Positions 9,168 through 17,699 of a stretch of 64,000 nt of DNA are shown here, one piece after another. The position numbers and the translations under genes are program-made. Each line of letters begins with the position of its first letter. Within the stretch, counting starts at the first letter, position 1. Source of the DNA: CP2-2F sp034436355 (GTDB lineage: Bacteria; Chloroflexota; Anaerolineae; Aggregatilineales; UBA2796); the NCBI GenBank assembly GCA_034436355.1, contig DAOTVQ010000014.1, positions 54,417-118,416 on the forward strand, written 5' to 3'. The notes under the pieces are model-generated. The model was given only the letters and a program-made list of their open reading frames with translations. It was not told where the DNA came from and searched no databases.

Positions 9168-9890
9168 TTAGCCCGCTGTTTTGTAGCGCGTTTCGATCAG
9201 CCTGCCATCGCGCATTTCATGCACCACATCTGCCTCTGCCATCACCATCGGATCGTGGCTGACAATGGCAAGTGTCATGCCACGCTCACTGACAAGGCGG
9301 CGCAGCAAGTCGAGGATGCGCCTGCCGGTCTGGCTATCAAGCTGCCCGGTTGGCTCATCGGCAAGGATGATCTGCGGCTGTGCGGCAAGCGCACGGGCAA
9401 TTGCCACGCGCTGCTGTTCGCCGCCGCTCAGCTCATAAGGGCGGTGGCGCGCACGGCGCGTCAGCCCGACCCACTCTAATGCCTCGCTCACCTGTGCTTC
9501 GCGCTGGCGGCTTGGCACACCGCGCATCCGCAGCGGCACGCCCACGTTTTCGGCAGCCGTCAGCAGTGGCAGCAAGCCAAAGCTCTGAAAGATGAAGCCA
9601 AGCTGTTCGCGGCGCAGAGCAAGGCGTGCCTTCTCGTCCATTTCGCGCAACGCCTTGCCCATAATCCACACGCCGCCTTCGGTCGGATCATCCAAGCCGG
9701 CGATCAGGTTGAGCAGCGTTGTTTTGCCGCTGCCCGAACGCCCGACAATGGCGGTCATCTGGTGAGGGTAAATGGCGAGCGAGACGCTGTTCACAGCGCG
9801 GATGTCCTCACCTTCAAGGTGATAAATGCGCGTGAGGTTCTCGGTGCGGATGGCGGCGTTTGCCGCGTCGGTGCTGCCGTTGCTGGTCAT
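9168..9890 (-). CDS. ABC exporter ATPase, LolD/MacB family
   Basis: A 240-residue nucleotide-binding subunit with Walker A GRSGSGKT, signature LSGGEQQR and Walker B IILADEPTGQLD. This combination is typical of the LolD/MacB/FtsE group, which drives FtsX-type permeases rather than channel importers. Its ATG overlaps the stop of the other ATPase gene (ATGA), so the two are translationally coupled. It is the last gene of a long leftward unit whose permeases lie at 12747-15692 and 17700-21254. The exported substrate (peptide, lipid or drug) cannot be told from sequence. Confidence 0.9.
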   Translation of the reverse strand: MTSNGSTDAANAAIRTENLTRIYHLEGEDIRAVNSVSLAIYPHQMTAIVGRSGSGKTTLLNLIAGLDDPTEGGVWIMGKALREMDEKARLALRREQLGFIFQSFGLLPLLTAAENVGVPLRMRGVPSRQREAQVSEALEWVGLTRRARHRPYELSGGEQQRVAIARALAAQPQIILADEPTGQLDSQTGRRILDLLRRLVSERGMTLAIVSHDPMVMAEADVVHEMRDGRLIETRYKTAG

Positions 9891-10771
9891 GCTTGTGTGT
9901 CCTGCTCATCTTGCTCATCAGGATAAACGCCAACGTGATCTTCGCGCAGCTTCAGGCGTGCGCGCTCTGCAATGCCGAGTGACTCAAGGTATGCCTGTGG
10001 CAGTTGCAGCCTGCCCACACGGTCTACGATGGCGTATTCGTCGGCGCTGGCAATCTGCCCATCGCTATCACGGCGGCGTAGAATTTCGGTGCTGGTGCGC
10101 CCATCACGCATTCCGACGACGCGATCTACCCGCGCCGAGACGCTGGCATCGTGCGTCACGATGATGATCGTCACGCCATGATCGCGGTTGAAGGCGCGCA
10201 GCGTGCTAAAAATCTGCTCGGCAGCCTCACTATCCACTTCGCCGGTTGGCTCATCTGCCAGCAGCAAGCGCGGCTTGTTCGCCATCGAGACAGCGATTGC
10301 AACGCGCTGCTGCTCACCACCACTCAACCGATCTGGACGGTGGTTCAGGCGTTCGCCTAGCCCAACCTGCGCCAAGAGCATTTGGGCGCGTTCGCGGCGT
10401 TGGCGGGCAGGCACGCCATCCAGCGCCATGGGCAGTTCCACGTTTTCGCGGGCGCTTAGGTAGGGCAGCAGGTTACGCGCCGTCTGCTGCCACACAAAGC
10501 CAACTTGGCGGCGGCGGTAGATAACCTGCTCGCGGCGCGTCATCTCCAGCAGGTTATAGTCGCCCACGCTGACTCGCCCGGCGGTTGGTGTATCCAAGCC
10601 GCCGAAAATGTTCATGAGGGTAGATTTGCCTGAGCCGCTTGGTCCGACAAGTGCCATCATCTCGCCGCTGTTGATGATGAGGTCTATGCCTTGCAGGGCA
10701 ACCACCTCAAGATCGGCAACCTTATAGATTTTGACGAGATTTTCGCAAATAATGAAGGGTTGGGTCGACAC
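9887..10771 (-). CDS. ABC exporter ATPase with AbrB-like C-terminal extension
   Basis: A 294-residue protein. Residues 1-225 are a LolD/MacB-type ATPase (Walker A GPSGSGKS, signature LSGGEQQR, Walker B LLLADEPTGEVD). The last ~60 residues extend past the usual end with YAIVDRVGRLQLPQAYLESLG, which resembles the swapped-hairpin AbrB/SpoVT fold (a ...GRI.IP...R..LGI pattern), followed by an acidic tail. Such a tail may mediate dimerisation or regulation; no function is shown. The start is a GTG at 10771, two bases from the methylase stop, and the gene overlaps the next ATPase by four bases. The second ATPase suggests a heterodimeric motor matching the two unlike permeases. Confidence 0.85.
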   Translation of the reverse strand: MSTQPFIICENLVKIYKVADLEVVALQGIDLIINSGEMMALVGPSGSGKSTLMNIFGGLDTPTAGRVSVGDYNLLEMTRREQVIYRRRQVGFVWQQTARNLLPYLSARENVELPMALDGVPARQRRERAQMLLAQVGLGERLNHRPDRLSGGEQQRVAIAVSMANKPRLLLADEPTGEVDSEAAEQIFSTLRAFNRDHGVTIIIVTHDASVSARVDRVVGMRDGRTSTEILRRRDSDGQIASADEYAIVDRVGRLQLPQAYLESLGIAERARLKLREDHVGVYPDEQDEQDTQA

Positions 10772-10772
10772 A

Positions 10773-12047
10773 TTAAACCTTTCTGATCACCACAATCGCT
10801 TCACGGGTCATGGTAGCATCGGTTGCACCTACGCGATTGGATGGGCTGTTACGCTGTGGCATCCGTTTGTTGGGAATGGTGCGATAGTAGGTGGCTAGGT
10901 GTGTAAAGCCAACCTGTTCAAAGAAAGATTGGACTGCCTGATCAGTGGGCAGCAGCACACCTTTCACCTTGCGATTGCCAACCACATAGCAGGCAACACC
11001 CTGCCTTGCCAGGCTGCGCGCCACCTGCTGAATGGATGCACGCAGATCGTCGTAAAAGGCAGCCACTTCCAAAGCGCGCTTCGGCTGTTGAGCATAGATC
11101 GTTTGCAGCGCTGCGTCTAGCGTTGGCAGATTAAAGTTCGGCAAGTGTTTGCGCTGCTTGCCACCCATCAAATGCCGATCTACCTGTGCGGCACGCGGCA
11201 AGCCGAGCCACTCCGCCGAAAGCCGCGAATACTGCCCGTAGGCAACCGTTGTGTGCGAATCGCCATAGGGCGGTGAGGTAATCACGATCTGCACTGACTC
11301 AGGTGCGATTAGGTTGGGTGGGATGCCTTGCACACTATCAAAGGCATGAATAGCGGCACTGCTTTGGCGAGGTGCCTTTGCCAGTGCTGCCAAGAAGCTG
11401 ATCAGTCCTGTGCGGTTGCGGGCGAGTTTGGCGCGCAGGGTGGCAAAAACATTTGGTGTGTGGTCTGCAAGTTTATGTGACGGCAGCCGATAGAGCTTGA
11501 ACTCACCAATGCGCGTGTTGGAGCAGGCACGGACAGTTTCGCTAAAAGCGACCTCGAAAAAGGCACGCAGTGATGCATTATCCAGTGCGGCAATCCACGC
11601 TTGTACATGCGCCAACTGCTCAATGGCATACGGCTGAAACCAAAAGGTGAGATCAATGCCTGTGGGCAAAGCCTGTGGCGTGTGAATAGGTGCGCGCAGC
11701 CACGCGGCGAGATCGGTAAGTGCTGCATCCAGATCAGCGAGTGGGATCGGCGTGAGTTTGGCGCGGCTGATCAGGCGTGCCAACGGATTCAAGTCGGTGC
11801 CATGCACTTCATGCCCACGAATCAGCCCTTCGACGAGGCTTGTGCCTGTGCCGCAGTAGGGATCAAAGAGGCGTGCAGGCTGTGGTGCAAAGCGCTCTAG
11901 CAGTTTGGCGGCAATCTGTGGGATCATGCGGGCGGGATAATCGTGGTAGCAGTGGGTAAGGCTGCGTGTGGGCGCACCGCTGAATGTCCAGTCATCAGCC
12001 GATGGTTCGGGCGGCTCAAAAAGTGGCAGTTGCATTGGCTGGCTCAC
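10773..12047 (-). CDS. DNA methyltransferase of the MvaI/BcnI-type restriction-modification pair
   Basis: A 424-residue DNA methylase. SAM-binding motif I is DPYCGTGT (residues 62-69) and the catalytic motif is TSPPY (257-261). A Ser-Pro-Pro-Tyr motif is usual for N4-cytosine enzymes and some N6-adenine ones. Motif I precedes the catalytic motif by nearly 200 residues, the alpha-class order. The GTG start overlaps the stop of the endonuclease gene (GTGA), as in a coupled pair, so it most likely protects the sites cut by that enzyme. MvaI and BcnI cut CCWGG and CCSGG; which site is used here is not readable from sequence. It sits between an exporter permease and the exporter ATPases. Confidence 0.85.
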   Translation of the reverse strand: MSQPMQLPLFEPPEPSADDWTFSGAPTRSLTHCYHDYPARMIPQIAAKLLERFAPQPARLFDPYCGTGTSLVEGLIRGHEVHGTDLNPLARLISRAKLTPIPLADLDAALTDLAAWLRAPIHTPQALPTGIDLTFWFQPYAIEQLAHVQAWIAALDNASLRAFFEVAFSETVRACSNTRIGEFKLYRLPSHKLADHTPNVFATLRAKLARNRTGLISFLAALAKAPRQSSAAIHAFDSVQGIPPNLIAPESVQIVITSPPYGDSHTTVAYGQYSRLSAEWLGLPRAAQVDRHLMGGKQRKHLPNFNLPTLDAALQTIYAQQPKRALEVAAFYDDLRASIQQVARSLARQGVACYVVGNRKVKGVLLPTDQAVQSFFEQVGFTHLATYYRTIPNKRMPQRNSPSNRVGATDATMTREAIVVIRKV

Positions 12048-12736
12048 AAATCTCGGATTTCTCGAAAGAGCAGCGGCAACTTATCCTCACGTACACGAAA
12101 GCCTGTGCCATGGTTGCGCGCTGAAGTCGGGCGTTCATGCAGCCGTAAATCCACAAGGACATTTCCCGCTATAATCTGATCACGCAACACAGCGGCGGAT
12201 GTGCCGCGCATGAGTTGGGCGCGGTGATAACGAAAATATTCTATGTCGCCGCGCATCTCGCTAAAAGCACTGATAAAAATTAAAGCAGGCATTTTTTGTT
12301 TGAAGCGCTCTGCCAATACCTCAAGTTGCCAAACAGCAATCTCTTGCCCTGAAATGTGGCGTAGGGCTATAAATGCTTGCTCAATATGCAGAAACAAACC
12401 CGTGCTGTTTGGCGTGCGTGATAGTGTGAAGTATAGCCCCAAACGCCCTGCTTTAGCAGGGTCTTTATCAGGTGTACCGTACTGGCGAATTGCCTCTAGT
12501 GGGGGCATTTTCCACACCTTTCGGTTGAAGGTGAAAAGCGTGATCAGTGAGCTTGAGCCAACACGATGTGCCTTCAACTCGACCTCACCAAGATCAGGCA
12601 CTGCGATATTATTTTCAGCCAAGCCAAGCTGCTGTTCAAGTGTATGCCCAATACCTGTATCCCCGCGCCGCACAGATGCAACCCAATCCCGCGCTTGTAA
12701 TTGGGAAAAAGCCTGCCGAAAGGCTGCCAAGTCCAT
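12044..12736 (-). CDS. Type II restriction endonuclease, MvaI/BcnI family
   Basis: A 230-residue endonuclease resembling MvaI and BcnI, which act as monomers on CCNGG-type sites. The match centres on ENNIAVPDLGEVELKAHR, followed by SSLITLFTFNRKVWKM. Asp48, Glu53 and Lys55 fit the D-x4-ExK active site of that family, and the length is close to the ~240 residues of the known enzymes. The frame is open back to 12811, but the ATG at 12736 begins where the family begins and has a GAGG just upstream within the end of the permease gene. It is coupled by overlap to the methylase gene downstream. All catalytic residues are present, so it is probably active. Confidence 0.88.
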   Translation of the reverse strand: MDLAAFRQAFSQLQARDWVASVRRGDTGIGHTLEQQLGLAENNIAVPDLGEVELKAHRVGSSSLITLFTFNRKVWKMPPLEAIRQYGTPDKDPAKAGRLGLYFTLSRTPNSTGLFLHIEQAFIALRHISGQEIAVWQLEVLAERFKQKMPALIFISAFSEMRGDIEYFRYHRAQLMRGTSAAVLRDQIIAGNVLVDLRLHERPTSARNHGTGFRVREDKLPLLFREIRDL

Positions 12737-12746
12737 CTGGAGTGCC

Positions 12747-15692
12747 TCACTCCTCACCCAAGCGCAGCACGCGGTTGATCTCCAAGCGGCGCAGCCACCA
12801 CGCCGCACCACCGATCAGCACGCTGAAGCCCACCAACAGCGCAGCCACCACCCCGATCACGCCCGCCGCAGGCAAACTGAGCGCCACGCCGCCAAACAAC
12901 GTCAGGAAGGGCAGAATCACGTAGGCGAGCAGCGCGCCAAGCCCAACGCCCACCAACAGCGCCGGCAGCACCAACGTCGCTTGTTCGGCTGCCAGCAGCG
13001 CCCAAATCTTGTTGGCATTCCAGCCCAGCGCACGCAGCACCGCAAAGCCCAGCGCACGCCGTTTCGCCGTCACCGCCAGATAGAAGCCGAAATCCAGCAG
13101 GCTGAGCAGCAGCGACACCCAAAAGCCCGCGTAGAGCATCCCGGCGACGGCTGCCGGCAGCGGCTCACGCAGCAAGTCGGCGTAGCGCTCCCAAGCATAG
13201 GCGGCGCGTTGGTAGCCCGCTTGTGAGGCGATTGCCGCCTGTAACGCTTCACTTGGCGCGCCCTGCGGCACATCTAACCAGACCTGATTTGGCACAGGGC
13301 GCACCGAGATCGCCACCACCGAATCGCTGAAGATCAGCCTGCCCAAATGGCGGATGTCCATCAACAGGAATTGCTGCGTCTCGCTGAAGGATGGAAAGTT
13401 CCGCGTGATGCCCGCCACGCGGAAATGGACTGCCCAACGCAAGTTATTGGGCAGCAGCAGCTCCACAACTGCCTCGTTGCCCACGCGCAGCGGCAGCCGA
13501 TCTGTGCGCTGTGCCGCGCCGACCTCACGCGCCAAGCGCTCTGAGATCACAGCAGGCACGATCAGCGTCTCGGTTGCCCGTCCCGTTTGGCGGCTGAAAG
13601 TGCGCCGCACTTCCACCGTTTGCCCTGCCAATGGCGCAAGCACCGTCGCTGTTTCGGGAAATGTCGTGCTGAACGTCCCAAGTGGCAGCCCAAGCATGAA
13701 ATAGCTGACAGTACCCGCCTGCTGCACCGACTCCGCACGCAAGAGTGACTCTGCACCGCGCACGGCTGGTAAAGCGCGCCAGGCTGCCATATCAGGCGCA
13801 TTCTGACCGTCCAGCTCAACACGGATTGCGCCGCCCGTCACGGCACGCGCTGCCGCCCACGCGCCGATCTCGCGGGTGTTGCCCAAGCCAAGCGCTGCCG
13901 TGCCAAGCGCAAGGGTAGCAATCAACAAAAGGACGAGCTGTGCATAGTGGTTTGGATCGCGCTCCACGTTCCAGACCGAAAGCGGCGCGGTGAGGCTGTT
14001 GCTGCGCCGTGAAAACACACCGATCAAGCGCATCAGGAACGGGAAGAAGCGCAGCCACAGCAAGGCGATCCCACTTAGCAGCAAGCCGGGTCCGATCAGG
14101 TTGAGCGGATCAGCCAAGCCACCTGTCCGCGCCGCACCATCCACAATTTGCTGAATAAGCGCAGGCGGATTGCTGATCAACAAACTGAGCGTTTGCCCTA
14201 GATCGCCCTCCACAAAAAAGAGCAGGCGCGCCATGAAGCCTAGCCCGATCACGATCAGGATCAGGTCGAGCGCGTAACGCGCCCAAAACGGCTTGCGCGG
14301 CGGACGCGCCACAAGCTGCTTGAACTGCGCCAAACTGCGCCGTGCGGATGGGATGGCAGGCAAGCTGAGCATGATCAGCGCAGCGGCGGCGGCAAGCGCA
14401 CTTAGGATCACTGCATTGGCAGGAATGCCTGCCAACGGCGCACTGCCGCTTTGCGCTACGCCCAACGGACTGATCACCCACAAGATGTTGAGCAGCACGG
14501 CTGCCAATGGCGCGCCGACCAGCGCACCGATCAGGCACAGGATCAGCATGGTGAACGTTTGCAGGCGCACCAACTGCCAGGTTCCCGCGCCGCGGCTGCT
14601 CAGCGCTGCCCATTCTTCCGCCTGTGTCTCTAGGTAAAGGCTGACTGTCGTCACCAAGTGGTAGAGCATCAGCAGCAGCACCGCACCAGAGAGCAGGATG
14701 ATGGGCGGCTCGGTGCGCGCCACCTGATCAACGTAGCGATCCAGCTCGCGCAGCAGCGGATTGGCGCTCAGTAAGCCGCGATAATCGGCGGTTAGCTTAT
14801 CCACCACAAACTTGAGCCGTTCGCGTGTCTCGGCGAGGCTGTCAGCCGTCACAGCATCGCCGTTCAAGCGGATGTGCCACAGGTAGCTGTTGTTCTCGCC
14901 AGCGCGCAGCCGCTGCGTTGCTTGCGCCACCCAATCACTGTAAGCGCCTTCGGTCACGATGAAGGCAAGCTGATATTCGGTGGCAGTCAAGCCCACTTGA
15001 ATGACTTCGCCTTCTAAAGCGCGCCGATTGCCTTCCCAGAGCAAATCATCAGGATTAGCCGCCTCGACAATACCAACGATATGCACCACCACGCGGTTAG
15101 CAGGCGTCTCGCCGATGGCAAAGCGCGTGCCAATGGCATAGCCACTTAGCCGCGCCGCCTCAACGCCGATGACGGCTTCCACATCGCCGGTGGAGTACAT
15201 GCCGATGCCCTTATCAATGCGTTCCTCTTCGGTTCGGGCGGTGCGTTCGGGCGAATCGGGCGGCGCAAGGCGGATGGGCAGGCGTCCATCCAGCACCGTA
15301 AAGCGCGTCTCAAGGTCGGAAAAGGCGTAGGCGTGATAGGTGAACTCCGAACGGGCGGTTAGTTCGGTGGTCGGTTCGCCATACTGATAGCTGAAGCCGC
15401 CAAAGGCAGCCGCCGAACGTGAGATGCGCGTGAGGCTACTCACCAAGCCGCCAAGCTGATCGGTCAGGAATGTCCAGTCGTTGGGTGCGAACGGCTGTGG
15501 GTTGGTCAGCGTGAGCGTGAGGCGTTCGGCAGGCGCTTCATCCAGCGTGAAACGGATGCCTGCTTGCACCATAGCGCGCACGTACAGCGGCGCAAGGGCA
15601 AAGAAGGCAGTCACAAGGCAGACTGCAATCAGCAGGACGGCGAGTTGCCGCCAAGTGCGGCGCGCACGGCGCAAAGCAAGCGAAAGGTTCAC
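12747..15692 (-). CDS. FtsX-type ABC exporter permease (large, 981 residues)
   Basis: A large membrane protein with an N-terminal anchor (residues ~15-38), an extracytoplasmic domain of ~270 residues, a first FtsX-like block of membrane helices near 330-460, a further hydrophobic region near 475-610, a second outer domain, and a final set of three or four helices (~830-960). This two-module architecture resembles LolC/MacB-like fusions in which the FtsX unit is duplicated. The GTG start lies 51 bases after the darT-like gene. The C-terminus LRLGEE closely resembles that of the other permease (LRLGED), so the two are probably ancient paralogues. Works with the ATPases at 9168 and 9887. Confidence 0.85.
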   Translation of the reverse strand: MNLSLALRRARRTWRQLAVLLIAVCLVTAFFALAPLYVRAMVQAGIRFTLDEAPAERLTLTLTNPQPFAPNDWTFLTDQLGGLVSSLTRISRSAAAFGGFSYQYGEPTTELTARSEFTYHAYAFSDLETRFTVLDGRLPIRLAPPDSPERTARTEEERIDKGIGMYSTGDVEAVIGVEAARLSGYAIGTRFAIGETPANRVVVHIVGIVEAANPDDLLWEGNRRALEGEVIQVGLTATEYQLAFIVTEGAYSDWVAQATQRLRAGENNSYLWHIRLNGDAVTADSLAETRERLKFVVDKLTADYRGLLSANPLLRELDRYVDQVARTEPPIILLSGAVLLLMLYHLVTTVSLYLETQAEEWAALSSRGAGTWQLVRLQTFTMLILCLIGALVGAPLAAVLLNILWVISPLGVAQSGSAPLAGIPANAVILSALAAAAALIMLSLPAIPSARRSLAQFKQLVARPPRKPFWARYALDLILIVIGLGFMARLLFFVEGDLGQTLSLLISNPPALIQQIVDGAARTGGLADPLNLIGPGLLLSGIALLWLRFFPFLMRLIGVFSRRSNSLTAPLSVWNVERDPNHYAQLVLLLIATLALGTAALGLGNTREIGAWAAARAVTGGAIRVELDGQNAPDMAAWRALPAVRGAESLLRAESVQQAGTVSYFMLGLPLGTFSTTFPETATVLAPLAGQTVEVRRTFSRQTGRATETLIVPAVISERLAREVGAAQRTDRLPLRVGNEAVVELLLPNNLRWAVHFRVAGITRNFPSFSETQQFLLMDIRHLGRLIFSDSVVAISVRPVPNQVWLDVPQGAPSEALQAAIASQAGYQRAAYAWERYADLLREPLPAAVAGMLYAGFWVSLLLSLLDFGFYLAVTAKRRALGFAVLRALGWNANKIWALLAAEQATLVLPALLVGVGLGALLAYVILPFLTLFGGVALSLPAAGVIGVVAALLVGFSVLIGGAAWWLRRLEINRVLRLGEE

Positions 15693-15743
15693 AGGTATAG
15701 GCTCACTGGCTAGACTGTTGATGAAGCGGACAAAAGTTTTTGC

Positions 15744-16625
15744 TCAGAAAGGTAGATCAATTTCTTCATCGGGCTTGGAAAAGTTATTTGCAAACGCTAA
15801 TTTGCCATCTATCAATATTCGTACTGTATACTCTGGTGTCGGTTTCAATTTGATCTGGAAAGAATCATGCTCAAAATCAATTGGAAGTTCAAGTGGTAAT
15901 TGCCTGTTCCCCACAATAATTTGAACCTTTACGGGTAATCTTCTCGGTGATCTGCTAAGTTTGACTACAATTTTTTCGGACTCCAGCAGAACATTTTCCA
16001 CATAAAGCCACTGCTTAAGAAACAAATTGTTGTGTTGATCAATACTTATAAAACCTCGCCACTTATTAGCTAACCGCCCTCCTAACAAGAAAAGTAAAGT
16101 GTCATACTCCGCCGATGAGCGGCAGCAGATTTTCTTTAGGAAGTTTGGTAGCGGTAGCTTATGAGGAAATATGACCTCAGCATGGCGATGGAAAACGATT
16201 CGCTCTTTATGTTCGGGCGAGAACCATCCTTCATGATAGATAGTTTCGAACGGCAATTGCTTAAAATGTTCAAAACTGCTGTAAGTATCTGTACCTGCTT
16301 TCGCCAGATTTCCCTTGCTAAACTGCGATTCGCTATGAGATAAAACTTTCTCTATATCAAATAAAAACATAATAGGTAATGGACATTGCGAGTTATAGGG
16401 ATACTCGCCCGAATGACGAAACCCCTCAACACTGTAAAAAGTCGGGTTTTTAGGGCGAAAGTATAGTCTTACAAATTGTTTCCACTTTTCCTCTGTTTGA
16501 TTCATGACTGACATACTGGCAGAGTCTGTGTGGAGTATGTTGTGTTGCAAAACTAATGCGCGAGATACTATCTCTTGATGCTTTATGATAGAGACCGAAT
16601 TGTCAATATTAGATTGGTGAAACAA
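15744..16625 (-). CDS. darT: DarT-like ADP-ribosyltransferase toxin
   Basis: A 293-residue protein resembling DarT (DUF4433), a toxin that ADP-ribosylates thymidine in single-stranded DNA. Family features are the opening FHQSNIDNSVSII (residues 2-14), VRLYFRPKNPTFY (52-64), which fits the NAD-binding loop, and HRHAEVIFPHKLPL, whose Glu150 fits the catalytic glutamate. Residues ~165-293 form an extra beta-rich region of unknown role. The frame has no ATG: a TTG at 16625 is the best start and lacks a clear ribosome site. Seven codons upstream an in-frame TAA closes a 28-codon open frame, so the N-terminus may be lost or re-initiated. The gene is much more AT-rich than its neighbours, indicating transfer. 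The antitoxin-like gene lies directly upstream. Confidence 0.75.
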   Translation of the reverse strand: MFHQSNIDNSVSIIKHQEIVSRALVLQHNILHTDSASMSVMNQTEEKWKQFVRLYFRPKNPTFYSVEGFRHSGEYPYNSQCPLPIMFLFDIEKVLSHSESQFSKGNLAKAGTDTYSSFEHFKQLPFETIYHEGWFSPEHKERIVFHRHAEVIFPHKLPLPNFLKKICCRSSAEYDTLLFLLGGRLANKWRGFISIDQHNNLFLKQWLYVENVLLESEKIVVKLSRSPRRLPVKVQIIVGNRQLPLELPIDFEHDSFQIKLKPTPEYTVRILIDGKLAFANNFSKPDEEIDLPF

Positions 16626-16634
16626 ATAATAAGA

Positions 16635-16680
16635 CCAACTTCGTTAAACTGGACTAATCCATGGTTCTTTACGAAGTTGG
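16635..16680. repeat. 10-bp perfect inverted repeat in the darG-darT junction
   Basis: CCAACTTCGT at 16635-16644 is matched exactly by its complement ACGAAGTTGG at 16671-16680, leaving a 26-base loop. In the darG-to-darT transcript this hairpin lies just before the toxin reading frame. It could limit read-through or translation of the toxin. There is no T-run, so it is not a standard terminator. Confidence 0.6.
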
Positions 16681-16730
16681 CGTAAAAATTGCCTAAATTG
16701 AGGTGCATCAGGCTTCTCAGGAAGCATCAT
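16644..16730 (-). other. 28-codon open frame ending in-frame just before darT
   Basis: An ATG-ATG pair at 16730/16727 overlaps the end of the darG frame and opens a 28-residue frame (MMLPEKPDAPQF...EPWISPV) that stops at TAA 16646-16644. It is in the same frame as darT, seven codons before the chosen toxin start. It could be the former N-terminus of the toxin cut by a nonsense change, the former C-terminal tail of the antitoxin reached by a frameshift, or a leader peptide that couples translation. Confidence 0.4.
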
Positions 16731-17625
16731 AAACAATGGGCGCTTCAGATTGTGAGTTTACACGAACTCCATACGTTTGGGCAGATGAGCTACTAGACTC
16801 CAAGGCTACCACATTGATGTAATCCAAATGCCCAATTAATGAAGTAATTTGGTCGGCTATTCTTGATAGTCCAGCAGGGAAATAATCAGGGTAGGCATAA
16901 TCAACACTACAAAGATAGTGCCATAAATCCCAGAATCCCTCTTCAGTTTTAGGGATGAATCTTTGTTCGTCATTTATTTCAATTATAACGCCTGTTGCGA
17001 CATCTTCTGAGTTGTATCTTAAGTAGGCATCAAAGCTTAGATTGTCTCGTTGTGTTATATAGGTTTTCTTTTGTTCTAATTGCCGTTCAAGATCGCTCCA
17101 GAATTCACTGAAGGGCAAGTCTCGTGCATTTAAGCGCATCCATTCTAAGGTCGTATCTGGCTGCAAATGTTCAGGGACAATTGAGGTGTCCTCAAAAGTA
17201 TGGATGTAAACAGGTATTGTTAAGTTCTTTAAATATTTTTCCATTAGAGGACGAACTTCCTGCCAATTGAGTTGACCATTTCCACAACCAAGCATGGGAA
17301 AAGAAATGGAAATTATTCCACGCGATCTGTAAGTTTCTACAAATTTGCGTAGCCCACGCTCAATATATTCAATACGCGATTTTTCCCGCCAATGTTTTTT
17401 TGTTGGGAAGTTTAACACCCATCTGCTTGAAGAACGATAAAGCCATAATTTGCCAATGGTAAGCAATTCACGTTCACACAGTTCTTTGTATTGATCTGCC
17501 ATTTCTGGGTAAAGTCGCTTAAATTCTTTGGCAAGTCCCTTACCCATTACACCTACTGTGTTGACAGTATTCACCAAAACTTGGGCAGGACTATTAAACA
17601 AGTTCTCATTAACATAGATAATCAT
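16717..17625 (-). CDS. darG: DarG-like macrodomain antitoxin
   Basis: A 302-residue protein. Residues 1-150 are a macrodomain of the DarG/TARG1 type, with VNTVNTVGVMGKGLA and PMLGCGNGQLNW lining the ADP-ribose site. This family removes ADP-ribose from DNA and so reverses DarT damage. Residues ~160-302 form a second domain, which in DarG proteins binds and blocks the toxin directly. It lies directly upstream of the darT-like gene, whereas in characterised pairs, as I recall them, the toxin gene comes first. Base composition is AT-rich, like darT and unlike the flanking permeases, so the two arrived together. The start is the ATG at 17625; the antitoxin could alternatively be named a macrodomain protein. 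Confidence 0.8.
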   Translation of the reverse strand: MIIYVNENLFNSPAQVLVNTVNTVGVMGKGLAKEFKRLYPEMADQYKELCERELLTIGKLWLYRSSSRWVLNFPTKKHWREKSRIEYIERGLRKFVETYRSRGIISISFPMLGCGNGQLNWQEVRPLMEKYLKNLTIPVYIHTFEDTSIVPEHLQPDTTLEWMRLNARDLPFSEFWSDLERQLEQKKTYITQRDNLSFDAYLRYNSEDVATGVIIEINDEQRFIPKTEEGFWDLWHYLCSVDYAYPDYFPAGLSRIADQITSLIGHLDYINVVALESSSSSAQTYGVRVNSQSEAPIVYDAS

Positions 17626-17699
17626 GGCTTATTCTCCACCTGCTCCCCCTTTGCATCAACCATGATTATATGTTCTAATACTGAATTTGTCGACATTCT

